A stretch of 64,000 nucleotides of DNA, from contig NZ_JAAXPA010000017.1 in the NCBI RefSeq assembly GCF_012396235.1, forward strand, positions 105,602 to 169,601. Direction: 5' to 3'. This document shows, one piece after another, positions 25,384 to 34,479 of this stretch. This DNA is from Rhodococcus opacus (GTDB taxonomy: Bacteria > Actinomycetota > Actinomycetes > Mycobacteriales > Mycobacteriaceae). Numbering within the stretch: position 1 is the stretch's first letter; each line of letters opens with the position of its first letter. The position numbers and the translations under genes were made by a program. The notes beneath the pieces are model-generated. The model saw only the letters and a list, made by a program, of their open reading frames with translations, was not told the DNA's origin and searched no databases.

Positions 25384-26534
25384 CGAGGCTCCTGGTCTTC
25401 GCAGTCTTCCTCGCACTCGTCAGCTGGTGGCTCCATCGGCGACTCGTCCGGGCCATCGGGCTGGGCCGTCCCTGGTCGGTGGTCGTCGACGTGACCCTCG
25501 TGGTCCTGTGGGTTCTCGCGGTCGTCGGCGTCGGCAGCGGCGAAGCCTTCGACCCGGGATGGGCGCGTCCCCCGGGGTGGGTGGGCTGGGTGTGGCTCGG
25601 CGCGATGTTCTATCTGGTGCTCGGGCTTCTGCTGGTCGCACTGGTGTCACTGCTGACGCGCCTGTTCGGCCGCCTGCGCGGTACCGGAAACGGCGAACAG
25701 GTCGATCTGTCACGGCGGCGCGGCCTGCGCATCGCCACCGCCGTCGTCGTGGTGGGTGCCGTCGGCGCCGCCGGCTACGGGGTGTCGGAGGCCGCGCGGC
25801 CGCGGATCGTGCGGGTTCGGGTGCCGCTGAAACGTCTCCCCGCCGAGTTCGACGGTGTGCGTGTGGCGCTCGTGTCCGACCTCCACGTCGGCCCGGCGCG
25901 AGGAGTGGATTTCACTCGGCGTGTCGTCGACCTGGTGAACGCGGAGCAGCCGGATCTCGTCGCGATCGCGGGCGATCTGGTCGACGGGACCGTCGCGAAG
26001 GTATCGCCCGATCTGCAACCGCTCGGCGACGTCGAGGCCCCGCTCGGGGTGTTCGGTGTCAGCGGCAATCACGAGTTCTACGCCGACGACGGCGGCCGAT
26101 GGCTGGACGTGTGGGACCGACTGGGCATCCGGACGCTGCGCAACGAGCGCGCGACGATCACCCGAGGCGGCGCCACTCTCGACATCGCGGGCATCCACGA
26201 CTACTCCTCGCCCGCCCCGTACGAACCCGATCTATCCGCCGCGCTCGCCGGACGCGATCCGTCGACGTTCGTCGTGCTGCTCGCGCACGAACCGCGGCAG
26301 GCACTGGAAGCGTCCGACCTCGGTGTCGACCTGCAACTGTCGGGGCACACCCACGGCGGGCAGATGTGGCCGCTGGGTTATCTGGTGCCGCTGCAGCAGC
26401 CGTCGGTGACGGGACTGGACCGCATCGGGAACACCGTCCTGTACACCACTCGCGGTGTGGGCACGTGGGGTCCGCCCGTGCGCGTGGCCGCCCCACCGGA
26501 GATCACGATCCTCGAGCTGGTGCGCGAGGACTGA
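25380..26534 (+). CDS. Membrane-bound metallophosphoesterase (YkuE-type)
   Basis: A 384-residue protein with four hydrophobic N-terminal segments (about residues 3-20, 33-52, 67-96 and 121-139), then a calcineurin-like phosphoesterase domain. Metal-site motifs are LVSDLHVGPARG (D-x-H), IAGDLVDG (GD-x2-D), GVSGNHEFY (GNH), LLAHEPRQA (xxH) and LSGHTHGGQMWP (GHTHGG). Similar proteins hydrolyse lipid or nucleotide phosphoesters at the membrane. The GTG start at 25380 overlaps the VWA gene stop (GTGA). A strong bidirectional hairpin follows, separating it from gcvP. Confidence 0.9.
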   Translation: MTRLLVFAVFLALVSWWLHRRLVRAIGLGRPWSVVVDVTLVVLWVLAVVGVGSGEAFDPGWARPPGWVGWVWLGAMFYLVLGLLLVALVSLLTRLFGRLRGTGNGEQVDLSRRRGLRIATAVVVVGAVGAAGYGVSEAARPRIVRVRVPLKRLPAEFDGVRVALVSDLHVGPARGVDFTRRVVDLVNAEQPDLVAIAGDLVDGTVAKVSPDLQPLGDVEAPLGVFGVSGNHEFYADDGGRWLDVWDRLGIRTLRNERATITRGGATLDIAGIHDYSSPAPYEPDLSAALAGRDPSTFVVLLAHEPRQALEASDLGVDLQLSGHTHGGQMWPLGYLVPLQQPSVTGLDRIGNTVLYTTRGVGTWGPPVRVAAPPEITILELVRED

Positions 26535-26540
26535 GCGAGC

Positions 26541-26572
26541 GATGCCCGACCCGCGTGAGCGGGCCGGGCATC
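26541..26572. terminator. Bidirectional hairpin between the phosphoesterase and gcvP genes
   Basis: Arms 26541-26554 and 26559-26572 pair over 14 positions with one A-C mismatch around a GTGA loop. It lies 6 bases after one stop codon and 8 bases from the gcvP stop on the other strand. Confidence 0.85.
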
Positions 26573-26579
26573 GTCGGTG

Positions 26580-29432
26580 TCAGGCGCCTTCGAACGCGGA
26601 GATCGGCGGGCAGGAGCACACGAGGTTGCGGTCGCCGTGCGCGCCGTCGATGCGCCGGACCGCCGGCCACACCTTCGGCCGTGCCTTGCCGCGGGGGAAC
26701 ACCGCCGTCTCACGGGTGTAGGGGTGGTTCCACTCCGCTGCGAGGCATCCGGCCGTGTGCGGGGCGCCGCGCAACGGGTTGTCGTCCACCGGCCACTCCC
26801 CCGCACCCACGCGGTCGATCTCGGCGCGGATCGCGATCATCGCCTCGCAGAAGGCGTCGATCTCTTCGAGGTTCTCGCTCTCGGTGGGCTCCACCATCAG
26901 GGTGCCCGCCACCGGGAAGCTCATCGTCGGTGCGTGGAAACCGTAGTCGGCGAGGCGCTTTGCGACGTCGTCCACGGTCACACCGGTGTCCTTGGTGATC
27001 GGCCGGAGGTCGAGGATGCATTCGTGGGCCACCATTCCGCCCTCGCCGGTGTAGAGGACGGGGAAGTACTCGTCCAGGCGGCGCGCGATGTAGTTGGCCG
27101 AGGCGATGGCGGTCAGGCTTGCGCGACGCAGCCCGACGGCGCCCATCATCCGGATGTACGCCCACGTGATCGGCAGGATCGACGCACTGCCGTACGGGGC
27201 CGCCGAGATCGGTCCGGCGGTGCCGAGTTCGGGTGCGAGCGGATGTCCGGGCAGGAACGGCGTGAGGTGGGACCGCACACCGATCGGACCGACACCGGGG
27301 CCACCGCCACCGTGCGGGATGCAGAACGTCTTGTGCAGGTTGAGGTGGCTCACGTCGCCGCCGAACCGGCCGGGGCGGGCCAAGCCGACCAGGGCGTTGA
27401 GGTTGGCGCCGTCGACGTACACCTGGCCGCCGGCGTCGTGGACGGCCGCGCAGATGTCGGCGATCTCGTGCTCGTACACACCGTGTGTGGACGGGTAGGT
27501 GATCATGATCGCTGCGAGGCGCTCGGCATGGTCGGCGATCTTCGCCCGCAGGTCGTCCAGGTCCACGTCACCGTTCGGGCGGCACCCGACGACCTCGACG
27601 CGCATCCCGGCCATGACCGCGGATGCGGCGTTGGTGCCGTGGGCGCTCGACGGGATGAGGCAGGTGTCGCGGTGGTCGTCTCCGCGGCTGAGGTGGTAGT
27701 TGCGGATCGCGAGCAGCCCCGCGTACTCGCCCTGACTACCGGCATTCGGCTGCAGGCTGACCGCGTCGTAGCCGGTGACGGCGACGAGCCAGTTCTCGAG
27801 GTCCTTGATGATGCGGAGGATTCCCGGTGTGTCCCCGGTCGGCGCGAACGGGTGCAGTCCGGCGAACGCGGGCCAGGTGATCGCTTCCATCTCGGCGGTG
27901 GCATTGAGCTTCATCGTGCAGGAACCGAGCGGGATCATGCTGCGGTCGAGTGCGATGTCCTTGTCGGACAACGCCCGCAGGTAGCGCAGCATCGCCGTCT
28001 CGGTGCGGTACCGGGTGAACGCCTCGTGCTGCAGGTAGTCGGATCCGCGGAGCTGCGAGTCGGGGACGGACGTGCCCGCTTCCTCGGTCACGGCGCCTTC
28101 GCCGCCGAACGCCGCGAGCACGTGGGCGACGTCGTCGTCGGTGGTGGCTTCGTCGCACGCGATGGCGACGTGATCGGCGTCGACGAGCCGCAGGTTGATG
28201 CCGGCGTCCTTCGCCTTCGCCACCACGTCCGCCGCCCGGCCGTCGACTCGCACGAGAATCGTGTCGAAGAAGTGCTCGTGGACGACGACCGCCCCGGTCT
28301 TGCGGAGTGCGTCCGCCAGGGAGTGCGCCGTGTTCGCGACGCGCAGGGCAATCGCCTTGAGGCCCTCGGCGCCGTGGTAGCTGGCGTACATTGCCGCCAG
28401 AATCGCCAGCAGCACCTGTGCGGTGCAGATGTTCGACGTCGCCTTCTCACGGCGAATGTGCTGCTCCCGGGTCTGCAGCGCCAGCCGGTACGCCTTGTCA
28501 CCGTCGGCGTCGACGGAGACGCCCACCAGACGGCCGGGGAGTTGACGTGCGTGCTTGGTGTGCACGGCGAGGTAGCCGGCGTGCGGGCCACCGAAGCCCA
28601 TGGGGACACCGAACCGCTGGGTGGTGCCGAAGCAGGCGTCGGCCCCGATCTCGCCGGGCGGGGTGAGGAGGGTGAGCGCGAGCAGATCCGCCCCGACCGC
28701 GACCAGTGCGCCGCGCTCGTGGGCGGCGGCGATCACGTCGGTGTAGTCGACGATGCGGCCGGACCCGCCGGGCATCTGTGCGAGGACGCCGAAGAAGTCA
28801 CCGTCCGGCAGGCCGGCGGACAGATCGGCCACCACGATCTCGATGCCGAGCGGCTCGGCCCGGGTCTCGACGACGGCCAGCGTCTGCGGGAACAGGTCGG
28901 CGTCGACGACGAACCGCGGGGACTTGCTCTTGCTCGCCCGGCGCAGCAGTGTCATCGCCTCGGCGGCGGCGGTGGCCTCGTCGAGCATCGACGAGTTGGC
29001 GACCTCCATGCCGGTCAGGTCGGCGACCATCGTCTGGAAGTTGAGGAGGGCTTCGAGGCGGCCCTGGCTGATCTCGGGCTGGTACGGCGTGTAGGCCGTG
29101 TACCAGGCCGGGTTCTCGATGATGTTCCGGATCAGGACCGGCGGGGTGAGGGTGTCGTAGTAGCCGAGACCGATCATGGACGTCGCCACGGTGTTCTGCG
29201 CGGCGAGTGCGGACAGTTCGGCGAGCGCTTCGTGCTCGGACACCGGTGCGGGCAGTGAGTCGAGGCCGTCGGCGATGCCGCCCGTGACCCCGTCCAGGAT
29301 GACGGCGGGGACGGCCTTCGACGCGAGGTCGTCGAGCGAATCGGCTCCGACCAGCTCGAGGATGTGCGCGAGTTCCGCAGCGTTCGGGCCGACATGACGA
29401 TCGGCGAATGTACGGCTTCCAGCGTCGATCAC
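26580..29432 (-). CDS. gcvP: Glycine dehydrogenase (decarboxylating), P-protein of the glycine cleavage system
   Basis: A 950-residue single-chain PLP enzyme that decarboxylates glycine and passes the aminomethyl group to lipoyl-GcvH. The N-terminal motif FADRHVGPN, the STAxxxAGMRV-type region and the PLP-Lys segment [17 protein letters not shown] (about residue 700) are present, along with the C-terminal GLPDG-like and [13 protein letters not shown] blocks. The GTG at 29432 (MIDAGSRTF) is chosen for its GGGAG site and family length; the frame runs on through the riboswitch. A tandem glycine riboswitch lies just upstream, so the gene should be switched on by glycine. gcvH is 3.4 kb away; gcvT and lpd are not in the window. 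Confidence 0.96.
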   Translation of the reverse strand: MIDAGSRTFADRHVGPNAAELAHILELVGADSLDDLASKAVPAVILDGVTGGIADGLDSLPAPVSEHEALAELSALAAQNTVATSMIGLGYYDTLTPPVLIRNIIENPAWYTAYTPYQPEISQGRLEALLNFQTMVADLTGMEVANSSMLDEATAAAEAMTLLRRASKSKSPRFVVDADLFPQTLAVVETRAEPLGIEIVVADLSAGLPDGDFFGVLAQMPGGSGRIVDYTDVIAAAHERGALVAVGADLLALTLLTPPGEIGADACFGTTQRFGVPMGFGGPHAGYLAVHTKHARQLPGRLVGVSVDADGDKAYRLALQTREQHIRREKATSNICTAQVLLAILAAMYASYHGAEGLKAIALRVANTAHSLADALRKTGAVVVHEHFFDTILVRVDGRAADVVAKAKDAGINLRLVDADHVAIACDEATTDDDVAHVLAAFGGEGAVTEEAGTSVPDSQLRGSDYLQHEAFTRYRTETAMLRYLRALSDKDIALDRSMIPLGSCTMKLNATAEMEAITWPAFAGLHPFAPTGDTPGILRIIKDLENWLVAVTGYDAVSLQPNAGSQGEYAGLLAIRNYHLSRGDDHRDTCLIPSSAHGTNAASAVMAGMRVEVVGCRPNGDVDLDDLRAKIADHAERLAAIMITYPSTHGVYEHEIADICAAVHDAGGQVYVDGANLNALVGLARPGRFGGDVSHLNLHKTFCIPHGGGGPGVGPIGVRSHLTPFLPGHPLAPELGTAGPISAAPYGSASILPITWAYIRMMGAVGLRRASLTAIASANYIARRLDEYFPVLYTGEGGMVAHECILDLRPITKDTGVTVDDVAKRLADYGFHAPTMSFPVAGTLMVEPTESENLEEIDAFCEAMIAIRAEIDRVGAGEWPVDDNPLRGAPHTAGCLAAEWNHPYTRETAVFPRGKARPKVWPAVRRIDGAHGDRNLVCSCPPISAFEGA

Positions 29433-29484
29433 GACAACTCCCAAGCAGTTCGGAGGATCAGGACACGCCCCGCGTAGCGGAACG

Positions 29485-29725
29485 TCCCTCCCCCTCTGTC
29501 GCCTGCTCGAGTCGAGCGCCTGAGAGATTCGGTACCGTCGTTCACGTGTGAAGACGGCCCTTTCCCCGTGGGCGGGTGGGTGCTCCCACCGCTTTCCAGA
29601 GACGTCGGAGCCCGCACGGTCCTGTCTGCCTGAGAGATTGACGGGGAGGTGTTGCTCCTTCGGCGCCCGAACTCCCGCACACACGATGTTTCTGTGTTTG
29701 CAGTGCCCGGAACTCTCCCGCACGG
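29485..29725 (-). ncRNA. Tandem glycine riboswitch upstream of gcvP
   Basis: On the minus strand the leader has two aptamer-like units. The first begins with GCGGGAGAGTTCC (near 29720) and ends with AATCTCTCAGGCAGACAGGAC (motif near 29629-29639). The second ends with a second copy of AATCTCTCAGGC (near 29518-29529) followed by GACAGAGGGGG. The conserved CTCTCAGG element, the purine-rich start and the GACAG tail are hallmarks of glycine aptamers, and two in series are typical of gcv genes. The expression platform would lie between 29484 and the GTG at 29432. Exact edges are approximate. Confidence 0.88.
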
Positions 29726-29799
29726 CGTCGACGCACCGCCAGTCTATGTCACGGCTGCAGGTGGCGGCGCAGGCAGCGCCGCGCTCCGATGGATGCGGG

Positions 29800-30420
29800 C
29801 TAGCCCGTCTTGCGGCTCGCGCGGTTCTTGCGCCGCGACGCCAGTTCGTCCTCGGGGCTCTGCTCGCTCGCGCCGCCGTCCGCGCGCTCGGCCGGGAAAT
29901 CGGCGATGGTGCCGGTCAGTTCGCGCATTGCACCGCTCACCGCGATACCGAAGACGCCCTGCCCGCCCTGGAGCAGATCGACGACCTCTTCGGGCGAGGT
30001 GCACTCGTAGACCGTGGTCCCGTCCGAGAAAAGTGTGATCTTGGCCAAGTCCCGCACTCCGCGCTTACGGAGGTGGTCGACGGCCACGCGGATGTTCTGC
30101 AAGGATATTCCGGTGTCGAGCAGACGCTTGACGATCTTGAGGACGAGGATGTCTTTGAACGAGTACAGCCGTTGGCTGCCCGAACCTGCTGCGCCGCGAA
30201 TGGACGGCACGACGAGGGATGTGCGAGCCCAGTAATCGAGCTGGCGGTAGGTGATTCCCGCGATCTGGCAGGCGATGGGGACGCGGTATCCGACGAGGTC
30301 GTCGGGCACGGAATCGTCCGGGAAGAGGCCCGGTTGGATCTCCTCGGAGCTGAATTCGGACTCGGCAACGTTGTCGCCGGGCGCAAGATTCAGCGCATTC
30401 TCCTGCGGCCGATCTCCCAC
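29800..30420 (-). CDS. MerR-family transcriptional regulator (Rv1830-like)
   Basis: A 206-residue protein with a MerR-type winged helix: [24 protein letters not shown] (about residues 47-70), the wing region [32 protein letters not shown], and a C-terminal part ending in a basic tail ([11 protein letters not shown]). It has no Cys-rich metal site, so it is not a classical metal sensor. Position places it as the counterpart of M. tuberculosis Rv1830, in the chain garA, ftsR-type merR, bifunctional nuclease, merR. It ends 305 bases before the gcvP riboswitch region begins to be transcribed into coding sequence. Targets are unknown. Confidence 0.88.
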   Translation of the reverse strand: MGDRPQENALNLAPGDNVAESEFSSEEIQPGLFPDDSVPDDLVGYRVPIACQIAGITYRQLDYWARTSLVVPSIRGAAGSGSQRLYSFKDILVLKIVKRLLDTGISLQNIRVAVDHLRKRGVRDLAKITLFSDGTTVYECTSPEEVVDLLQGGQGVFGIAVSGAMRELTGTIADFPAERADGGASEQSPEDELASRRKNRASRKTG

Positions 30421-30704
30421 TGACTACTCCCTCTCGCATGTTGCACTGAACCCGACGATCAGTGCGCCTGTGACGCGCGTCGCCAGTGTCCGCGGCACAG
30501 CCGCAGCACATCGAGCGGCGCAAGCGCCACCAGTGACATCGAGCAAGTTCGTACCCTGAACCTACTCAGCGTACGCCCGATACAATCTGCAGGGCAGATA
30601 ATCACTGCACCGAACGCTATGACTCCGAAGAGACGGGGTCAACGCAACGCGCCGGAAGAACCTCAACCGTTACTGCGCGCCCGAGGCTCTTCCGCAGGTG
30701 CAAT

Positions 30705-31178
30705 CTAGCCGTCAGTGGCCTTGAAATCGTCCGGCGACACGGACTCGAGGAATTCTTTGAACTTCTCGACCTCGTCCTCGCGCTCGTCGGGCATGACCAG
30801 ACCGGCCTCCGTGAGTACCGCCTCCTCGGCGAAGATCGGTACCCCGATCCGCAGTGCGATGGCGATGGAGTCGGACGGGCGGGCCGAGACGCGGGTGTTC
30901 TGGTCGAACACGAGGTCGGCGTAGAACGTGCCCTCGCGCAGGTCCACGATGCGAACTTCCTTCAGCGTGCGGCCGAAGGCTTCGATCAGGTTCTTGATCA
31001 GGTCGTGGGTCAGCGGACGCGCCGGCTCGACGCCCTGCTGTTCGAGTGCGATCGCGGTGGCCTCGGTCTGGCCGATCCAGATGGGCAGGTACCGCTCGCC
31101 GTCGGTTTCACGCAACAGCAGAACAGGTTGGTTTTGGGGCTGCTCGACACGAACTCCGATCACGTGCATTTCGCTCAT
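30705..31178 (-). CDS. Bifunctional nuclease (BFN)/DUF151 domain protein
   Basis: A 157-residue protein, the size of M. tuberculosis Rv1829. The DUF151 pattern is evident: MSEMHVIGVRVEQPQNQPVLLL, YLPIWIGQTEATAIALEQQG, PLTHDLIKNLIEAFG, FYADLVF and ARPSDSIAIALRIGVPIFAEE. The fold is found in plant and bacterial BFN proteins, where nuclease activity was reported; catalytic residues are not firmly known. The start is the ATG giving MSEMHV, since the upstream extension has no family match. Flanked by two MerR regulators on the same strand. The 284-base gap to the next gene (30421-30704) shows no element I can name. Confidence 0.9.
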   Translation of the reverse strand: MSEMHVIGVRVEQPQNQPVLLLRETDGERYLPIWIGQTEATAIALEQQGVEPARPLTHDLIKNLIEAFGRTLKEVRIVDLREGTFYADLVFDQNTRVSARPSDSIAIALRIGVPIFAEEAVLTEAGLVMPDEREDEVEKFKEFLESVSPDDFKATDG

Positions 31179-31320
31179 CGCGTCTGCCTCCACCCTGCAA
31201 TGGTCCGTCCGCGGCACACAATGCCGTACCAGGATTCTATTCGATTCGTGTCTGCTCTTCGACCGTACAGCCGTTCGAGCGCAGCGTCGTTGGGAAGTTG
31301 GGACGGTCGGCGAGCTCAGC

Positions 31321-32061
31321 TCACCGATCGAGCGCACCCCGGACTGCCGACTTCACCAGGCAGGTGTGCAACGTCAGAGACAGGGCCGCCAGTTCGCGCA
31401 CCATCTCCTCGGCGCGATCACGTGCGCCGGCGTCGCGGCCCTTGGCGACGGGTCCGGCGATCTGCGCGACCAACCCGGCCTCGCGGTCGGCCGCCAGTTT
31501 GAACGCCCTCAGGTGCCGCACCTCGAGTCCGAATTCGGACATCGCCCTCGCGGTGCGCGCAAGGGTCACCGCGTCCTCGTCGAAGAACCCCGCCGGCCCG
31601 GGAACGACCAGCCCTCCGCGGGTCAGTTCGCCGAGGAACTTCTCGTCGATTCCCGCCCGGGAGATCAGGTCGTCGCGACTGATCCGCACCTCGCGGTCGG
31701 TGCGGAACTCCTCCGGGGACACCTCGCCCGGGGCCACGGTGAGCGCGCGCGGCCGGCGCGGCGACGAATCGCCTGCGCCGACCGTGGCCACACCTCTGTC
31801 GATGGCCTCGAGCTGCTCCTTGATGACCTTCAGCGGCAGATACTGATCACGCTGCGCAGTGAGGACGTAGCGCAGTCGTTCACAGTCGGCGATCGAGAAA
31901 CGCCGATACCCCGAGGGTGTGCGCTGGGGGCTGATGAGACCCTCGGCTTCGAGGAATCGGATCTTCGAGATCGTCACATCAGGAAAATCGGGGCGCAGTC
32001 GATCCAGCACGGAGCCGATCGACATCCCCGATTGCGCCTGCTGCTGCCGCACCGCGGTCAT
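31321..32061 (-). CDS. ftsR: MerR-family regulator, FtsR/Rv1828 type
   Basis: A 246-residue MerR-type DNA-binding protein. The helix-turn-helix is SIGSVLDRLRPDFPDVTISKIRFLEAEGLI (about residues 14-43), with the wing in RTPSGYRRFSIADCERL. A C-terminal half of about 130 residues is helical and unlike metal sensors. In Corynebacterium glutamicum the gene next to odhI at this place encodes FtsR, an activator of ftsZ; M. tuberculosis has Rv1828. The ATG overlaps the garA stop (ATGA), so regulator and FHA switch are co-translated. Its assignment rests on synteny and domain layout. Confidence 0.88.
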   Translation of the reverse strand: MTAVRQQQAQSGMSIGSVLDRLRPDFPDVTISKIRFLEAEGLISPQRTPSGYRRFSIADCERLRYVLTAQRDQYLPLKVIKEQLEAIDRGVATVGAGDSSPRRPRALTVAPGEVSPEEFRTDREVRISRDDLISRAGIDEKFLGELTRGGLVVPGPAGFFDEDAVTLARTARAMSEFGLEVRHLRAFKLAADREAGLVAQIAGPVAKGRDAGARDRAEEMVRELAALSLTLHTCLVKSAVRGALDR

Positions 32062-32558
32062 TGGCTACCCGCACCAGCTGACGTCTCACCGATCTGCGAG
32101 CCACCGGCCGTGGTCCGGGGTCCGGTCAGGAAGACCAGTCGGAACTTGCCGATCTGGACCTCGTCACCGTTCGCCAGGACAGCCGAGTCGACCGGCTCGC
32201 GGTTGACGTAGGTGCCGTTGAGGCTGCCGACGTCGACCACCTGGAACTCGTCGTCCTCCTGGCGGAACTCCGCATGACGACGGCTGACGGTCACGTCGTC
32301 GAGGAAGATGTCGCTGTCGGGGTGCCGTCCTGCGGACGTCGTCGGCTGGTCGAGCAGGAAGCGCGACCCTGCGTTCGGTCCACGCTTGACGACGAGCAGA
32401 GCAGAGCCCGCGGGCAGTCCCTCCACACCCGACACCGGGGCTTCCGGAGCCTGGGTTGCCGAGGAGCTGTCGAGCTCATTGAGAAAGTCCGCGCGGAAGA
32501 CCGACGTGGTTTCCGCCGGCGTCTCCCCATAGACCGCGTCGTTGCCGTTCTCGCTCAC
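32058..32558 (-). CDS. garA: FHA-domain metabolic regulator GarA/OdhI
   Basis: A 166-residue cytosolic switch protein. When unphosphorylated it binds and inhibits 2-oxoglutarate dehydrogenase and acts on glutamate enzymes; phosphorylation by PknG/PknB-type kinases in the N-terminal ETTSVF motif (residues 16-21, Thr17/Thr18) makes the tail bind its own FHA domain and frees the targets. The FHA domain (about 65-150) shows AGRHPDSDIFLDDVTVSRRH and VGSLNGTYVN. The GTG at 32558 is fixed by AGGAGGAG six bases upstream. It lies between gcvH and ftsR, linking nitrogen/TCA control with glycine cleavage genes. Confidence 0.96.
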   Translation of the reverse strand: MSENGNDAVYGETPAETTSVFRADFLNELDSSSATQAPEAPVSGVEGLPAGSALLVVKRGPNAGSRFLLDQPTTSAGRHPDSDIFLDDVTVSRRHAEFRQEDDEFQVVDVGSLNGTYVNREPVDSAVLANGDEVQIGKFRLVFLTGPRTTAGGSQIGETSAGAGSQ

Positions 32559-32879
32559 CGTTTCTCCTCCTAGTTCGATCATCCAGCAAGATTCGCTGGA
32601 CTACGCAATGCCACTCGGTACTACATAATTCGGTTCCCGTGCACATTAACTTCTGTGCAAACTCCCACGATCACATTCAAACTACGGACCTGCGCCCCGA
32701 CACGGCACATGCGTTCAACATCGACCGTACCCTGCGCACGCCGGTGCGTGTAGTGAGACAGGCCGCCAGCACATTACGAACCGGTATTCCGACAGCGGAT
32801 TTTGTCCGGCAACCCCGTTTTCCGGGCTGTCGGCATCTTCCGAAACTATCCGATTACCGCTTCGCGTGTTGTCGGGAAA
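32559..32879. other. 321-base intergenic region between gcvH and garA
   Basis: This stretch is less GC-rich than its surroundings and holds no open frame with a plausible ribosome binding site. It must contain the garA promoter (minus strand). An AATTATGTAGTAC stretch on the minus strand near 32620 could include a -10, but I cannot place a matching -35. No hairpin of terminator strength is visible after gcvH. Confidence 0.5.
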
Positions 32880-33284
32880 TTATCCTGCCGTGATGTCTGC
32901 ATAGCCGGCGGCGTCCAGCATTTCGGCCAGTGCCGCGTCGAGGGTCGCCTCGTCGTCGACGCCGAGGTCCACCAGCCACCCCTGCCCGTAGGGCGCGGAG
33001 TTCACGAGTTCCGGGTTGCCGTCCAGATCGGCATTGGCGGCAACGACTTTCGCCGTCAGCGGGGCGAAGATGTCGGAGACGCTCTTGGTGGATTCCACCT
33101 CGCCGAACGATTCGCCCGCCGTCACTGCCTCGTCGACCGCCGGAAGCTGGACGAACACGACGTCGCCGAGCTGGGACTGCGCGAAATCGGTGATGCCGAC
33201 GCGTACCGTCGTGGGCCCCGTCCGCTCGACCCACTCGTGTTCGGCGGTGTACCGACGATCGGCGGGGATTTCGAGCTCACTCAC
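32880..33284 (-). CDS. gcvH: Glycine cleavage system H protein
   Basis: A 134-residue lipoyl carrier that shuttles the aminomethyl group between the P, T and L proteins. The lipoyl-Lys motif is FGEVESTKSVSDIFAP (Lys about residue 67), preceded by the usual YTAEHEWVE near the N-terminus and followed by NPELVNSAPYGQGWLV. The start (MSELEIPADRRYTAEHEW) is preceded by AAGGAAG. It lies 42 bases after the first DUF881 gene on the same strand, as in M. tuberculosis Rv1825-Rv1826, so it may be read from the pgsA-DUF881 operon as well as from its own promoter. Confidence 0.96.
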   Translation of the reverse strand: MSELEIPADRRYTAEHEWVERTGPTTVRVGITDFAQSQLGDVVFVQLPAVDEAVTAGESFGEVESTKSVSDIFAPLTAKVVAANADLDGNPELVNSAPYGQGWLVDLGVDDEATLDAALAEMLDAAGYADITAG

Positions 33285-33326
33285 AGTGGCTTCCTTTCGA
33301 TGGCAATCCGCGGGCGGATGCGAAGA

Positions 33327-34073
33327 TCAATTTCCGGGCTGAGCGTATTGGCGAGGTTTCGCCTCTCGCAAGGCGGAGATCGTGACCTGCTGCGATTGTT
33401 CGATCGTCAGCTGCCCGCCGCTGCGCGCGACCGTGTCGACCACCCCGCCGGGAATGTTCAGGGCCGCCGCGAGAGTGGGCGGATCGCCGATGGCGACCAC
33501 CCCGTAGGGGGCGTTCACCTTCCGGCCGTCCACCGACACACCGCCGGCCGAACCGGACACCCAGGAGTCGACGCCGATCCGGACGGGCGGGCCGTCCGCC
33601 CCCTGGATCTGGACGGCTTCGGCACCGGCGGCACGCAATTCCTGCACGAGGTCGAGCAGAACCTCGGAGCCGACCCCCTTGTTGGGGTCGGTGACGCGCA
33701 TCGTCACCCCGGGGCCGGTGGCCGGTGCGCTGCCGACCTGGATCGACAGCGCCGTCAACCGGGCCTGCGCCTCGTCGAGCGCCGCCCCGGAGCTGCCGCT
33801 CTGTTGCAACGTTGCCAAGGTCTGTTCCAGCGATGCGATCTCCTGCCGCAGGGCCGCCTCCCGTTGGTTCAGCGTGTCCAGGACGACCAGCAGATCCGCG
33901 GGGCTCGCCGAGTCGAGGGTGTCGCCGGACCCGGTGTTCTTCACCTGCGTCACGATCGCGATTCCCAGCCCGCCGAGCAGGAGCGCGGCGAGCAGGGCGA
34001 AGACGACGTGCGATCGCTGCGACGTCGCCGGTTCGTTCCCGTGGAGTTCGTGTCTGCCCTCGTGTCCGCTCAC
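33327..34073 (-). CDS. DUF881 domain-containing membrane protein
   Basis: A 248-residue protein. A short basic N-terminus and one membrane helix (VVFALLAALLLGGLGIAIV, about residues 21-40) are followed by a coiled coil (LDTLNQREAALRQEIASLEQTLATL) and the DUF881 domain (VRIGVDSWVSG ... PYGVVAIGDPPTLAAALNIPGG). GTG 34073 is chosen because the start lies just after the DUF1290 gene and a membrane anchor follows at once. It is the second DUF881 protein of this operon. Related proteins are linked with cell division or envelope genes in gram-positive bacteria; the role is not proven. Confidence 0.88.
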   Translation of the reverse strand: MSGHEGRHELHGNEPATSQRSHVVFALLAALLLGGLGIAIVTQVKNTGSGDTLDSASPADLLVVLDTLNQREAALRQEIASLEQTLATLQQSGSSGAALDEAQARLTALSIQVGSAPATGPGVTMRVTDPNKGVGSEVLLDLVQELRAAGAEAVQIQGADGPPVRIGVDSWVSGSAGGVSVDGRKVNAPYGVVAIGDPPTLAAALNIPGGVVDTVARSGGQLTIEQSQQVTISALREAKPRQYAQPGN

Positions 34074-34080
34074 GTCGCGA

Positions 34081-34479
34081 TCACGCCCCGAACAGACGTC
34101 GCCGGAGCGCGGCCGCGTTGCCGAAGATGCGGATGCCCAGCACGACGACGATCGCGGTGGACAGCTGGGTTCCCACACCGAGTTGGTCACCGAGCCACAC
34201 GATCAGGGCCGCCACCAGGACGTTGAACACGAACGAGACGACGAACACCTTCGAGTCGAAGATCTCGTCGAGGTACGCGCGTAGTCCGCCGAACACCGCG
34301 TCGAGCGCGGCGACGACGGCGATGGGCAGGTAGGGCTGCACGGCGTCGGGCACTTGCGGGCTGAACACCACGCCCAGCACGATGCCCACGATCAGGGCGA
34401 GCACCCCGTAGATCGCGGATCCGCCCTTCAGTGCTGCCTTCATTCGTGTGACGCCTCCATTCGACTCCGCCGTTGTCAT
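34081..34479 (-). CDS. DUF1290 family small basic membrane protein (Sbp-like)
   Basis: A 132-residue membrane protein with three or four helices (IYGVLALIVGIVLGVVF, LPIAVVAALDAVFGGL, VFVVSFVFNVLVAALIVWLG and LSTAIVVVLGIRIFGNAAALRR). The family is called small basic protein (Sbp), usually found near ftsZ or division genes in firmicutes, always beside DUF881. ATG 34479 overlaps the stop of the upstream DUF881 gene (ATGA), suggesting coupled translation. A second ATG at 34443 with GGAGG nearby would give 120 residues, closer to M. tuberculosis Rv1824. Function unknown. Confidence 0.88.
   Translation of the reverse strand: MTTAESNGGVTRMKAALKGGSAIYGVLALIVGIVLGVVFSPQVPDAVQPYLPIAVVAALDAVFGGLRAYLDEIFDSKVFVVSFVFNVLVAALIVWLGDQLGVGTQLSTAIVVVLGIRIFGNAAALRRRLFGA

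Noticed and set aside
26577..29258. An 893-codon plus-strand frame over gcvP
   Set aside because: Antisense to a clear GcvP. The composition is typical of shadow frames in high-GC DNA and no ribosome binding site is present.
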